Shown here: one piece after another, positions 23,221-36,359 of the stretch
Layout: the number at the start of each line of letters is the position of its first letter
How positions within the stretch are numbered: the first letter of the stretch is position 1
NCBI GenBank assembly: GCA_024509875.1
Contig: JAMPIV010017829.1
Span: 62,001 to 126,000 of the forward strand
Direction of reading: 5' to 3'
DNA: 64,000 bases
Origin: Oreohelix idahoensis
Lineage: Eukaryota; Mollusca; Gastropoda; Stylommatophora; Oreohelicidae
Position numbers and translations under genes: made by a program
Notes under the pieces: model-generated
The model's database searches: none
What the model was told of the DNA's origin: nothing
Seen by the model: only the letters and a program-made list of their open reading frames with translations

Positions 23221-23875
23221 TGTTATGATTAAAATTCATAACAAGTGTGTCGATATCATTAGGTAGCTCGTCAGGGCCCCTTGTTTGTTTATTTTATACG
23301 GAGTCATTTATTAATACAGGAAGTGACGTCATGCCTCTAGAGTGTATTTGGTAGACGTGAAACTAAGAATGCAGATAGCAGAGATCGTCTGCAAAGGTCT
23401 TCTACCATTGTGTGTCATGGCGAGTGGACGCATGTGTTTGAGCTCCTGAAGATATCATTATTGTACACCCCTATTTTATTCCATCACTAGTACATCAAGA
23501 TCTTCTGTGAGGTGTATCTAGTAGCTTCATTTTAAGGGAGTATGGATTCTCAATGTCGAGTGTGGAAATATGAGTAATAAATTGTGGAAGATGAAAGGAC
23601 AGCGTTTAAGACATGAACGGACTGCCTAAAGTTCTATCGACGACTGCATATAATATGCCCTTTATATATTGAACTAAATTGTATTTCAAGTTGGAGCATT
23701 GTGACGTTTAAATAAATATGTATACTGTCCACTGCGTCCATTGTGGCTCAAAGAAGGATGATTGATGTTGGCTGGTTTCGGTGTCTAGATGTTTACTACC
23801 CTAGAAATGGGCTTGGCCTACAGGAACCATCCTGTCATATAAAATTAACATTGTAAAGAAAAAAGACTTGTAACA
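23221..23875 (+). repeat. Gypsy-2 5' LTR
   Basis: 655 bp, starts TGTTATGATT and ends CTTGTAACA. It contains AATAAA near 23711, a plausible poly-A signal. A TGG (23885) follows nine bases after the end, but the following sequence is not an obvious tRNA complement. Confidence 0.9.
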
Positions 23876-24771
23876 GCTAAAGATTGGAGCCTCAAGCCGG
23901 TATTCTGAAAAAAATTTCTTCCAGTAATGTCTCAGAAATTTTTCAAGTCGGTGGACTCTATTTTCTGCATGTACAGAACATTTTTCAAGATGGCGGTGTT
24001 AATCGGATGCAAGCTGGAACTCTAAACCTAACCCTGGTCAATACACTGTATTTGAATCGTCGTTTCCGGAGGCAGAGGCTGATGCCAGGAAGATTTTTTT
24101 TGCATGAAAAAGCAGATAAGTAAATTTATTGGTTAATGCAGTGTGCGGCTTGAAGAATCTCTTTTGACAGAGTTCTTTCTTTTAAATGTTATATGTATTT
24201 CTGTATCTACATGTTTTTATGATAGGCGGGTTGGTTCGTGAAACCTATGAATTCATTATACCTCATTGACGGTCGTGAATTGTTAGGCGTTCTTTAGTTT
24301 TTGCATCTGATTTTTTCAACTTAAGGGGCCGGCGAACATAGCTGTGTGTTACTGCCTTGAGTGAATTAACCAGATTCATTATTTGTCTAGTTTTGAAGGT
24401 TTTGTACTTTTGTAATTTTGTATTTGTTGTAAAGTTCATTGTATTTTATTTGGTTTATTCTTTATTATTGTTTGTAAATTTGTTCATCTAATCATGCTAT
24501 ATCTCAGTTATTAGATGTAATATCTGTAGTGAAATTGTGCTGGTATTGTCATAAGTGTGGTAGAGCCAAATTTATTTTCTTCATATTTATACAATTCATA
24601 CATTTCTGCTTTGGTTTTTTTCATTAGTATTTTCTTCGGTTGGCCCTTTCAACTTTTAATCTGTAATCTTGTTGGTATCTTTTATTTTTTTGCTCCTAAT
24701 ATAACATCTATAATTTGATGCAGTTGATTGATCTTGAGTGGTGAAATAATTGTTGCTAATATTGCTCAATT

Positions 24772-24871
<100 letters not shown>

Positions 24872-24916
24872 TTTGAATTATTATTGGACAATTTGGAGTC
24901 ACAATAATAGTGAATT

Positions 24917-26360
24917 ATGGCTACCTTGATTATTTTGCCAAACTTGGAAAGGAGTTTGGTATGGAGGGAGAGGCTTTAAAAACATATGCATCCACTGAGC
25001 ATGCAGAAGAATTAAAGAGGTTAGAAGACGTGGCAAAGATCAAAGGATCTTGTCTAGGGAGAAGAGAGATGAAGAATTAGCCGAGAAGAAGAGAGAGGAA
25101 GAATTAGCAGAGAAGAGAAGACAGGAAGAATTGACACTTGAGGAAAAAAAATTGGCCAATGCTCAGGCAGAAATAAAGGCAAATCAAGGTCAAGCAGAAA
25201 TAAAGGCACAAAAAGAACTTGAGGAAAAGAAATTAGCTTATGCTCAAAGAATGGCAGAACTTGAGTTGGAAAAATTAAGATTTCAACATCATTAGGCTAA
25301 TCCAGCAGGTGTTGAGGCTGGAAAACAGACCATGCTTCTACTTTTAAACGAAATTTGCAAAAATTTAGTCCTAGTATAGACGACATTTCATGCTTCTTGA
25401 ATAGATATGAGACATGTTGCCAAGTGTTTAAGATTAATAGAGCTACATGGCCCAGCAGGTTGATGAGTTTATTAGTGGGTGAGGCTCTTACTGCAGTCTG
25501 CTCCATGGATGATCATACTAGAAATGATGATGATGCTGTGAAGGCTTTGTTGTTAAGAAAGTATCAACTAGAGGAAAATGGTTTCAGATTGAAACTGAAA
25601 TCTTTGTTGCCTGATTCAGCTAAAGATTTTGCTGAATTTGTTTCATCAATTAAGCTTTGCTTTTCTAGATTGGTTGATTTGTCAAAAATTGATAAAACTT
25701 TTGATGGACTGGCTGATTTAATTTTAAGAGACAAAGTGCTGTCTTCGGTCAGTGGTGCCTTTTTGTCATTCTTGCAGGAGAGAAAGCCTGAAACCTTAGC
25801 TGCTGTAGAAAAACTTGGACGACAATACCAAATTGCAGTTCCTGGTAGAAATCGTAGCAGGAATAACATAAAAGATTCATTGCCAGTGGCATCTGCTAGA
25901 ACTATGATGTCCAATCCACACAGACAAAGATCCTATAGCATGGATATAAATTTTCGATTAAATCGAGATAATAGTTATGGATCTTTCAGAGGGAGGTACA
26001 ATTTTAATAATCGGTCTCAACAACCACAAAGAAATTTTCATTCATATGATGATGGATATATACCTCAACAATTATCTTTCAGACCTAACAGAGATTTGAA
26101 CAGAGGTGGATATAATTTCCAGTCAGGCAGAGGCCAAATGTAATTCTATAGGAACAATGACAATAATTACAACAACAGAAATTCTCAACAGAACAATAAC
26201 TTTCGACGTTCAAGGAATCCAGAACGTTCCAATGCAGTTGTGCATCAAAGTGACAATAATACAGTCCAATTTACCAATGCTGTTTCTCATGCAAATGCAT
26301 GTAGTGTGGACTTATCCAATAGTACTAATTGTTCTGAATGTAATTTTTTTATTTCAGCTA
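24917..26360 (+). pseudogene. Gypsy-2 gag (several frame breaks)
   Basis: Starts ATGGCTACC like the gag of Gypsy-3. After a one-base shift it reads DYFAKLGKEFGMEGEALKTY, then a coiled coil (ELAEKKREEELAEKRRQEE, 25050-25295). A stop and shift follow before the capsid frame 25355-26143. The capsid includes SIDDISCFLNRYETC and a SCAN-like segment (GLADLILRDKVLSSVSGAFL, 25700-25765). The C-terminal part is rich in Arg, Asn and Tyr and continues past a TAA at 26141-26143 to CSECNFF near 26335. No CCHC knuckle is present; a CxxC plus CGHPLP motif takes that place, as in Gypsy-3. Confidence 0.85.
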
Positions 26361-26951
26361 CAGGGAATTCCTAGGCTCCTGTGTGGACATCCTTTGCCAG
26401 TCATGTCCTGTTATGATGGGACAGGTTCACTAGTGTTTAATAGGGGTTTTGTTAACAACCAACTTGTTTCAGTGCTCATGGACACTGGGCGCACTACTGT
26501 TGGAGATGGCAGGTCGTTGGTGGATCAATCTGATTACACAGGCAAGGAAGTCAAGTACAGTACATTCGGGGGCACAGTGGAATATTATCCGACTACGGAA
26601 GTATTCTTCGATACCCCTTATTTTACTGGAAGGACTCTCGTGTGCCTGTTGGACAAACCAATTGCTGGAATAACCCTGGGAAAAATTCCTGGACATCATG
26701 AATGCACTAATGATGATATTTTAAAATGGGAACAGCAACATTTAATTATGGCAAATGCTGTCACGACTAGAGCTCAGTCTCGTGCAGGAGTAAATGATCA
26801 TGTACAAATTGAAAATGTTGTAGATGAGGTGATGTATGATGAGATGGTGACTGAGGAGGTGGTGACTGATGAGGTGATAAATGATAAGGAGGGGGTATAT
26901 AAGGATGCTTTACATGTTGAACTAATTGACAAAAAAGCTTCAGAATGTTGA
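26361..26951 (+). pseudogene. Gypsy-2 protease region
   Basis: In a frame shifted from gag: CGHPLPVM, GSLVFNRGFVNNQLVSVLMD and the aspartic-protease triad DTG (near 26479-26490), a flap-like FGGTVEYYPT, then EC...WEQQHLIMANAVTTRAQSR, which matches the protease-integrase linker of Gypsy-3. An acidic VVTDEVINDKEG stretch follows and the frame ends at 26951, where the integrase N-terminus should begin. Confidence 0.8.
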
Positions 26952-28356
26952 TGATTCATTAAAAAAAATTTGTCATGTTGCCACATCTGATGAAATAAGT
27001 CGATCTCTAAGTAGCATATATCATCCCAGCGCAAATGGTAAAATTGAAAGGCTAAACCGCTGCCTTAAGCAGATGCTAGGTAAGGTTACTGCAAAATACC
27101 CGAAGGATTAGGATAGAGTACTCCCAGCGGTATTGTTCGCCTATCGAGAAATACCTAACGAACATACTGGTTTTGCTCCGTTTGAATTAGTCTTTGGTGC
27201 CAAGCCAAGAGGACCTATGTCCATTCTAAAACAGATATTGGTTGGAGCTGACATCCATGAAGATTTTCAAACCTCTTACCAATACGTAGTTAACTTGAGA
27301 AAGAAAATTATCAATGCATGCCAGATAGCTATAGAAGCATCAGAAAAGGTTAAACTTAAGGCAAGATTGTTTGTTAATCAAAACAGAAAACTACGCCAAT
27401 TATGGCCGTGTGATGAGGCCTATGTATTGTTACCCAATAAAGACAATAAATTACTTGTATCTTGGAGAGGATCATATACTGTACTTGAAAGATTGTCAGA
27501 TGTTGACTACATTATATCTATTAAAGGAAAGGAAAAAACCTTTCATATCAACATGCTGCAACTATTTCACTCTCGTCCTCCACATTTTAAACCAGTCTTT
27601 GAGGCTATCGACGAGCCCATTGATCGTCGCTCTTCTTTAGCTGTCATACAGGAAGAGTTATCTGAATTACCTGATACTTCTGAACCTCGTTTATCTCTGC
27701 CTACAGTACCACTTTCGTCTACTGAGAGTTGGAGGGATATCTCTATTTTGCCAGCTCGTGCTTCATATCAAAAAGATCAGATTTCCTTGTTACTACAATC
27801 TTTTCCTGACGTGCTCACTGATATTCCTGGGCGTACAAATATAATTGAACATGATATTCTTCTTACTGATTTCAGACCAATCAAGCTGAAACCGTATCCT
27901 ATCCATTTACATTTTCAATCTCACATACAAGAAGAAATTAAGGATATGATAAAATTAAACACAATTTCTCCTTCTCAATCTCCATACAGTTTTCCTATGG
28001 TGTTGATTAGAAAGAAAGATAAATCCATTCGGATTTGCTTTGATTTCAGGCGTTTAAATTCTTTGACGATATCGAACGCTGAACCTCTTCCTTTGTTAGA
28101 TTCTCTATTGGATAGACTATCTACAGTTACTTTTGTCAGTAAATTTGATTTGCCTAAGGGTTATTGGCAAGTCCCCTTGTCGGACAGAGCAAATCCTTAT
28201 ACTGCTTTCGCTACGCCTTTGGGATTGTTCCAATTTAATTTTATGTCTTTTAATCTCGTTAACGCTCCTGCAACTTTTGTTCGTATGATGCGAACAATTT
28301 TCTCTAATCGTGATGACATAATTACCTATATTGATGATATTTGCCTTTTTCATTAA
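26926..28356 (+). pseudogene. Gypsy-2 integrase C-terminal part and reverse transcriptase
   Basis: The integrase zinc domain and its first two catalytic Asp are deleted. Sequence resumes at SRSLSSIYHPSANGKIERLN, which contains the catalytic Glu. A TAG at 27109-27111 breaks the frame; from 27133 it is open for ~400 codons: FAYREIPNEHTGFAPFELVF, the integrase C-terminal SH3-like part (SWRGSYTVLERLSDVDYII), a linker, then reverse transcriptase (FPMVLIRKKDKSIRICFDFR, KFDLPKGYWQVPLS, YIDDICLF at 28328-28350). A TAA follows at once. Integrase sequence preceding reverse transcriptase is visible directly. Confidence 0.9.
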
Positions 28357-29200
28357 TCTTATGAAGAACATGTTCTTGGAATTCAGTCTTTGTTGACTAC
28401 TCTTCGTCTCCATCATCTTACTGCCAGACCTTCGAAAACTAAAATAGGATTCACTGAAATTTCTATTCTTGGTCACAAAGTAGGAGGCGGTTTTCTTAAG
28501 CCTGACGATTCCACTATCTCTAGGATCTTGAATCTAGACATCCCTAAGACAAAAAAAAAAACAGGTTCGCAGTTTTTTAGGTCTTGTCGGATTCTATAGG
28601 AAATTCTTGCCAAACGTTTCAGAAATTACTTCAGTTCTGTCTTCGTTATTAAGAAAGAACTCTCCAAATAAAATTGTTTGGTCCCATTCTTGGGATGTTT
28701 CTTTGAATTTATTAAAAATGAACTTTTCAAAATCACCAATTTTAAGATTGCCTGATGCTCGATTTCCTTTTATCCTTAGAGTCGACGCCTCTGGATCGGG
28801 AATCGGTGGTACACTTATGCAGAAATTCGATGATTGTCTACATCCAATTCTGTACGTCAGTCGCAAATTGACACCCACCGAACAAAAATATCCTATTGTG
28901 GAGCGTGAACTTCTTGCTGTTGTATATTGTGTTTCGAAACTATAGAAATACCTCATTGGAGCAAAATTTGTCTTGGAGACACATCAGAGGGCTTTGTCCT
29001 ATCTGAAAACGGCAAAGTTTCGTAAAGAGAGGGCTGCCAGAGCATCACGTGTGCTCCAACCTTACGGCTATGTCATTCATGCCATCAAGGGCGGTCACAA
29101 CGTGGTCGCGGATGTGTTGTCCCGTTGTGTAAAATACTCACTATCACCTGACAACATCGGCAAATACAGGTACCTTGGGAGGTTACAGCTAACCTATTGA
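28357..29200 (+). pseudogene. Gypsy-2 reverse transcriptase thumb and RNase H
   Basis: Three short frames continue the polyprotein: 28390-28550 (TARPSKTKIGFTEISILGH), 28607-28945 (RNase H: LRVDASGSGIGGTLMQ with catalytic Asp, VERELLAVVY with catalytic Glu) and 28973-29200 (VVADVLSRC with a further Asp). An A11 run at 28551-28561, where the intact reading expects seven, causes one shift; a TAG interrupts at 28943-28945. Confidence 0.85.
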
Positions 29201-30649
29201 CTGATTTCGTTACGTGTTGACCGGTGGAACATTGCACTTTTATGAACTTTTTTTTTTTTGGCTGACAGTGCTGATGCTGACGGGAATTTTTAAATTTATT
29301 GCTGCTGTCCAAGGATATAATGTACAATGACTCAGTGAGGAATGCCGACGCTGAGAACTAACTTGAATTTTCTCATCTGAAATTGATGGAAATATCTCAA
29401 TGATTCTTTTGACAGTATTTACAGTTATTGATCGGATCACTCATCACCTGATGATGATGAATGCTGATATCGCCAATATCGAGATGTTACTCTTTTTACT
29501 CAGCGCATTACGTGGATGTCTTGTACCTTATTAACAGTGGTCATACTCGGTTTATGTCCAAACACACACACACATTCATTAGTAATCTAAGAATAATGTG
29601 ACATTTGGATATTTTGAATGCAAAATCTTGGTTTATTCTATTATTTGGAACTACGTCTCAAAATTAAGAGCGTAACTCAAGAATGCTTCGCATGGTCAAA
29701 GGGACGTAACTACTGAAATCCTATCGTGCTTTTTGCTGGACATGGAACATTGTTATTACTATGAATTTAGAAAGGAATATACGATAATATGGAGGATAAT
29801 CATGGACATGAACTTTGTGCTTGATTAGAAATATTTTCGCTGGACGTTAGTTGTGTATTATTTTACTAGTGTGTATAATACTATTACACTACTAATTTTT
29901 ACTACAATGCTTTAGTTAACTGTTAAGTAATTTTAATTCGCGAGATAAAATTCGGTCTTTGATACAAGACATTAATACACTAACACTAATTAGTGAGTAA
30001 ACATTTTGAGAGTTTTTAATGCTATTGTCTATTCGTATCATACATCAGCGTATTCTTACCTGATTGGTCACACACTTCATTAGGTGCAAGATAACATTTT
30101 TTTATATTGGCACCACAATACACTTTTTCTGACATGTACTTAAGATGTTCACAAGAGTTTAATCTTTTAGCGTACTATGTTGCATTAATTCTCTTGAATA
30201 ATATGATTGTCTGCCTCATGTCATCTATTTACGCTTTTACATATTTGCTTTTTCTTTAATGCTTTGCACTATTGCTGTTGATCAATAAGTTCATTAATTG
30301 ACAACTGATACTGGACTTGACAGATAAGTGTTATTGGACGGTGTGAGGTATGTGAGTGCATGCATTGCTACCATCATTTTTTTATATGTTGAGTACTATT
30401 AGTTATGGCGATCTCATATTTCTGTTAAAAAGGAGTGTGTCCAAAATAGACATTGGCTTTGGTATTAACCATCGCCCACACTTTTAGTGTTAAATTGCCT
30501 ACCCTAGGGCAGAAACCTGGGTGCTATGTTATGTCATGCTTACAGTGAAATTTGATGTTACCATATTTCACTCTGGTGATGTTATACTCACACCACGGGA
30601 ATAATGAAAACTTTGTCTCCATTATTTTTGCGGAGGGGGGGGGGGGTAA
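29201..30649 (+). other. Gypsy-2 3' noncoding region and polypurine tract
   Basis: About 1.4 kb without coding signal between RNase H and the 3' LTR. It ends with CGGAGGGGGGGGGGG-type sequence (30631-30646) followed by TAA and the LTR, a good polypurine tract. An extra domain such as an envelope is not seen. Confidence 0.6.
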
Positions 30650-31304
30650 TGTTCTGATTAAAATTCATAACGAATGTGTCGATATCATTAGGTAGCTCGA
30701 CAGGGCCCCTTGTTTGTTTATTTTATACGGAGTCATTTATTAATACAGGAAGTGACGTCATGCCTCTAGGGTGTGTTTGGCAGACGTGAAACTAAGAATG
30801 CAGAAGGCAGAGATCGTCTGCAAAGGTCTTCTACCATTGTGTGTCATGGCGAGTGGACGCATGTGTTTGAGCTCCTGAAGATATCATTATTGTACACCCC
30901 TATGTTATTCCATCACTAGTACATCAAGATCTTCTGTGAGGTGTATCTAGTAGCTTCATTTTAAGGGAGTATGGATTCTCAATGTCGAGTGTGGAAATAT
31001 AAGTAATAAATTGTGGAAGATGAAAGGATAGCGTTTAAGACATGAACTAACTGCCTAAAGTTCTATCGACGACTGCATATAATATGCCCTTTATATATTG
31101 AACTAAATTGTATTTCAAGTTGGAGCATTGTGTCGTTTAAATAAATATGTATACTGTCCACTGCGTCCATTGTGGCTCAAAGAAGGGTGATTGATGTTGG
31201 CTGGTTTCGGTGTCTAGATGTTTGCTACCTTAGAAGTGGGCTTGGCCTACAGGAACCATCCTGTCATATAAAATTAACATTGTATAGAAAAAAGACACGT
31301 AACA
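30650..31304 (+). repeat. Gypsy-2 3' LTR
   Basis: 655 bp, starts TGTTCTGATT and ends CACGTAACA. About 97% identical by eye to 23221-23875. Confidence 0.9.
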
Positions 31305-33500
31305 CTCATCCTCTACAGGCACTTTAATTCTCATCTTAATCTATCTTCTCAGACTTTCCTAAAAATTCGCGTCTTGTCTCTTTACTCAGACAGACTCTTA
31401 TATAAGCCATTTTGTGACCACTGGTCAGGTCTGAAAGTTGTGACACGGTCCAAGAAGTATCATGGAGTAATCACAAACTGATCCAGCGTCTCTAAGACCC
31501 GTCTGATGATGGTGTTTAGTGTCGACTTCAGGCCATTTATATTCTCACTTGTTCAAGAGATAGTACCCTCAATTCGTACCACCGACTAGTGTCACAAAAC
31601 AAGAGAACTAATACCCTCTTGAGCATTGAGTTTTCCTGACACACACTCATGTGCCCCCCTATTTTAATTCCACTATCCCATCTACCTCAGAACTTTACCC
31701 TCTCTGAGAATTAATGTTAATCCCAGTGAGCAGAAAATTTTCATTACCTTTATATTGAATAGATTTACATTTACTGCTACATTGATTGAAAAGGTTAACA
31801 ATATAATGAGTATGTACATCATTTCTCTCATCATTCACTCCCTGCTCCATATGGAACTTGGGACTACCTCTGCTTTTAGTTCTCTATTAGAAACTCGTAT
31901 AAAGCATTCAACAGCCCTTGCTGTGGTGGTTCAAGAAATCCTCATTCTATATGCTGAGGTTGCCAGCCTCGTATGACTTGGACGTTCACTAGCAATTTTC
32001 ACATATTAGTATTAACATGTTAATATATATACATATTTTTTCACTTGTTAATAATGCAAAATATAGAATTATAAATGTACAACTTACCCCAAAATTGTCT
32101 CTGGGATCACAGACCTCTGGCTCAGAGAAATAGTTAAGGCAGCTTGTTTAAGATGCCTCTTACACGTGTTCTGTTGTGTTACTTTACAATATGCTCCTAC
32201 TCTGAATCGTGTTCAGATTCCTAGGATTCCGGTTTTCCGTGTTAATAAAGGTAGAGTTTTCGTGGGATATGTCCTCAAGATGCTCAAACAAGGTTCGGTC
32301 CGATAAAAGGAATTATGATCCTATTCTTGACTCTGGCTGTATGGGTGCTCTCTTGACGAGTTGAATTTTCACAGTGCTTTACCACAGCGAAAGTGTCAGG
32401 TTATATTACAACTTTCGTCCCACGCACGTTGTTGTTTACTATTAGACCAGGCTCCAATCAGAAATGTTGTTATGTTTACATTTCGAATGCCAGCCAGTAG
32501 TTTTAAAAATGCGTGGTTTGATGGGTTTTATTCAAATATTTTCCTCATAGGAAAATTCTGCGTGTTATTTAAAAGGTCATTTTCCAAATATGGAATTGTT
32601 ATATCCGTCGATTCGCGGTAATGATGGCAACTACAAATCACTACATTATCACAAATAATGTCTTCGTAACTCTTCTGTACCGAAGCTATTACAACTTTCC
32701 GTCTTTCAGGTGCATGTCTGTAATATGTCCGCAGATGGATAATTTATCACCCCGTACTTGTGCAAACATCGACCTTCGTTTGACCATTTGGGCTGTGACT
32801 CTTCACGACGGTAATTAGAAGGTCACAATAGCTATATCAGCGATAAGCGAGTTCGTGTGGTCATTTCCGTGTGAATCCGTCGCCCAATGTCTGATACACG
32901 AGAATTGTACCAACATGAGTGTCGGTCAAGATTGCATTAACCTTCCACTCTTTCAGCAGGGATGAACAGGTAAACAGACAAGAAGAATTATTACAGGAAG
33001 AAGTTACCACTTACCTGTCGGAAGTTCGGGGAAGAAAAGATGCCGACCATTGAACTGTGCATAAAATTCGCCCATAAAGGTATCTAAATACTGCCGGAGC
33101 GGACAAGAGATCGACCCAATTTATGTGACAATTATATCTCACAAGAGTGGAAGGACAAAAGGAAGCAATAAAATATCACAGACGTATAATAATCAGAAGA
33201 CGTGGTGCAAACAGACAACAAGAGGTAGCACAGACAAAATTACTGTCATTATTTTTAAGGTACAACCTTCTGTAGAAGCCACAGTTAATCAGTTATATCT
33301 AACTTGAAGTATTAAAAGCTGCACAAGTACATAAACATGTGTAGGAGATCTGAATGAATAGTAACCATTTGACTACGAGCGCATGTGCACAGGCTAAGCG
33401 TTCAACGCTATCTAGGTACCAGGCTATGATTTTGTGTAAAGAACATATATATATATATATTTATAGTGTGTTAAGTCCTTAAAGGATCATTTTGTTCAAC
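31305..33500. other. Intronic sequence with a dispersed-repeat segment
   Basis: No gene recognised. The segment ~31830-32100 (TGAGGTTGCCAGCCTC, CAACTTACCCCAAAATTGT) recurs in related form at ~55475-55700. A short TA run lies at ~33444-33462. The open frames are short and lack motifs. Confidence 0.4.
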
Positions 33501-33740
33501 ACAGCGACCGATTGGCTAAGAGGTAAAGCGCTTACCTCGCGGCACAGTTACTGGGTTTGAAACTTGGTAACGTCATGCTCCAGTCTACCCAGCTGTAAAT
33601 TGTTACCTGACACGGCTCTTGAGTTTGGCAAAGTAAAATCAGCGAGAATGGGAACTAGTCACCTCACTTCATAAATCTGTACTTAGTATGGCGAAGTTAC
33701 TAAAACTTCACTCCCTGCATCAGTATGTATATCGGGATTA
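33501..33740 (+). repeat. tRNA-derived SINE
   Basis: A polymerase III A box (TGGCTAAGAGG, 33513-33523) and B box (GGGTTTGAAAC, 33553-33563) lie at tRNA-like spacing, followed by a body with CCAGCTGTAAAT and GGGAACTAGTCACCTCACTT. The body matches the segment embedded in both Gypsy-1 LTRs. Confidence 0.75.
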
Positions 33741-33876
33741 AGGGTATATTTTTAATTTGAAAACTGTAACTTTGAGAATTTGTATTTCAATACATTACTG
33801 TATATTTAAATGAAAAAAGACATGTAGGCAGAGTTTCTATTCAGTAATTTTATATGCAAGATTATTGCTGACAAAC

Positions 33877-34091
33877 CTTTAATGGTGATGTGATACACAG
33901 ACACCTTTCCAATGTGATTACTGCTGTGATCCAGGCAGTCACTCGAGCAAACGCTATATGCAACCATCCAGTTGTGAGGTACTGAAATTCATTTGAATCG
34001 AAAGGCAAATCAGCTTCTCTGAAACTCGGAGTATAACAGATGTTTGTCCAGATTAAAGTTAAAAGGCTTCCAAGGTCAGACACGGCCAGTC
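33877..34091 (-). CDS. Rhodopsin-like chemosensory receptor, upstream exon (TM2-TM3)
   Basis: On the minus strand a polypyrimidine tract ending CTTTTGTACAG precedes an exon beginning GA CTG GCC GTG. The exon ends ...TTA AAG|GTTTGT, a good donor. It encodes TM2 (GLAVSDLGSLLTLIW), a loop, and TM3 (YLTTGWLHIAFARVTAWITA) ending in ERCLCITSPLK. ERC replaces the usual DRY. This is the stretch that precedes VK... in the same receptor family, and it joins in phase 0 to 9418-8801. The first codon is split, so at least one more exon (N-terminus and TM1) must lie to the right; I could not find it in the window. The frame has no breaks. Confidence 0.8.
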
Positions 34092-34442
34092 CTGTACAAA
34101 AGTGAACGAGAGAAAGATTGAGTGTCCATGAGACAAAGAATGAATTATAACAATGTGTAAAACAATAAAAATTATATTTCCCAAGTCTAATGGAGCTGTA
34201 ATAGACTGAAGCAAAATGTCACTAGCGTATTGATTGATTTCCTAAATTCAATCAGTCTCTAGAATAATGACTTTCACCTCCATAGTTATCTAAATACCTT
34301 AAGGTCAGGGTTTCTTAATATGTAGTCCTTGGACCTCTTGATGATCTGTGAATGGAATCTATGGGTTCGTGTACAGAAAGTAAAATTTAAAATGTAAACT
34401 TTTTAATTAAGCTTTTCGGTGCATTTTTCCAAGCACGGGTCC
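34092..34442. other. Receptor intron or 5' flank
   Basis: No gene or clear repeat recognised. Confidence 0.3.
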
Positions 34443-34592
34443 ATAGCCTTCATCGGTCAATCAAGGGGGTTGATATCCTTCATTGGACAATCAAAGGGGT
34501 TGACAGCCTTCATGGGAGAATCAAGGGGGTTGCTAGCCTTTATTGGACAGTCAAAGGGGTTAATAGCTTTCATTGGACATTTAACGGGATTA
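34443..34592. repeat. 30-bp minisatellite, five units
   Basis: Five imperfect units of the type AGCCTTCATTGGACAATCAA plus GGGGTTG. Because the period is a multiple of three, it stays open on both strands (AFIGQSKGLI-type repeat on plus). I see no start, splice or family evidence that it is translated. Confidence 0.85.
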
Positions 34593-35962
34593 TGGCACAA
34601 AAACGAATTCCACATTAGGCATAATAGGCATAGAGTACATGTCTCCGTCAGTATGATGGAATACAGCTGTGATATTACGTCATACATTTGCTAGTTTATT
34701 TAGTCTGCTCATCTTTCCTTACGTCAGTATTTACTGGTAGTTATCTTTCGGTAAAGTGCACTCCTCTTAAATAAATACCCATGTTTCAGGGCTTAAGTCA
34801 CACTAGCGGCTTATCTTTTTAGTTATGAAAAGTGTGCTTAACGAGACGATGATAGAGAGCGTTCAACAAAACAACCTTGCTTAGCCTTTGTTCACTCCAG
34901 CCTCTTGTTTACACAAGTGATGTGCAAGTCAGGTATTTCAAAAGTTAAGAGAGTTGATTTGATTCTGTCCTTCCTGGTAAATGAGACAAAAAATTTTGTC
35001 GAATTAGGACGATGGTAGCCTAAAGATAGCTTGTGTTTATTCTTGCAGGAAAGACCTGAGAAAGTTATCGATCCTTATGTCTGACCTGATTATAACAAAT
35101 ATTGGTGAATTAGGGCAAGACCCATCGCGTAATAATTTTCAGCGATGACAGTAATTAGCAACACTATCCAGGTGCTTTGAAGAACGAGCTTTCAGGATTA
35201 TAAAGATACGTAGGTAAAATATACTAAATTAGACGCCTCACAATGTGATTGTTATACAATAAAAAAAAATAAACTAGACGAAATTGCGATTGGTTTGAAC
35301 AAAATGAATTAAGCACAATTAACTTTTGTGTGGGCGAACTTTTGACTATGAGACCTGAATGTCTTAAGTTTCCCCACGGATTCCATTCTCGTAATTCAGA
35401 TAAAACTATACGTTAGAATAGAGAACAAAAGATTTGCTTGTAAGACATGATAAGAGTAAGTAGTAAGTTGTAAAATTAACAGTGTAAAACTACTATCAAA
35501 GTAATTAGAATCACTGTTCCGAGGAATCTTCCTCAAGTGACAAAGCTACGAGTTGTAAATTAGCAATTATCATTAGCTCACATGAGAAGACTGCATCTCT
35601 AGAGCTGAAATTAAATACTATCGAACAATCTGTCCAATATCGTCTGGATACCTACCCATCTACGAATGGATAAGTCTTAAAATGTATATTTTGCTCCTTT
35701 TATATGTGCATTCTACATATATAAAATTGCTTATTGAGGTCAATTTATGTATGAGGCTAAAAACCTCATCACGTAAAATATATTACCACAGCAACCACCA
35801 CTTCAAGAGCTGGTGACTGCATTGTGATGGTTTCCTCGCAAAGAGCCAATAGCAGATTTAGCATCATGCTCCACTGGGAGCGGAAAGAAGATTATGATGA
35901 CATCAAAGGATATATATTTCTAGGTCAAAACTCATATGTCAGACTGATGTATAGTGTACTGC
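34593..35962. other. No gene recognised; dispersed-repeat segment at its end
   Basis: A/T-rich sequence. Only ~35770-35900 is recognisable, as a relative of 10128-10290. Otherwise nothing seen. Confidence 0.35.
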
Positions 35963-36359
35963 AATCCACAAAAGTCAGATCCAAACCTCAGAAATGAGGT
36001 ATCTGAGAACGGTGGTTGAAGTAACAAGAAGAGACATGGTCCGCCACCAGACGATACGTCAAGGCCTAAAAACCCAACCCTGCAAATCCAAGTCGAACAG
36101 TTCCCAACTAAGATGGTCTGGCCATGTCTTCAGAATGGGAGAAGATTGGCTGCCACGGTAGGTATGGGACACTAAGAGACAGGGTTCCATATCTCTAGGG
36201 CACATCAGAGTATGCTGGAAGGACAACGTTAGACAATCTCTGAAGGACTGAGGACTAGAATGGAACCAGGCCGGGAGGAAGACAGTCGATATGATAGTAA
36301 GGCGCTCTCTCTTCCAAACCTCTACACCTCACGGTAGAAGAAGAATGACTAAGTAAGTA
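35963..36359 (+). mobile_element. TAAG-tail non-LTR element, degenerate 3' fragment
   Basis: About 400 bp matching the C-terminal coding part (RYLR.VVEVTRRDMV, QTIRQGLK) and the tail of the element at 10860, with several stops and small indels, ending ACTAAGTAAGTA. Older than the copies at 10860 and 11525. Confidence 0.85.

Noticed and set aside
29201..30649. Envelope gene between RNase H and 3' LTR of Gypsy-2
   Set aside because: No open frame of useful length, signal peptide or membrane segment; noncoding.
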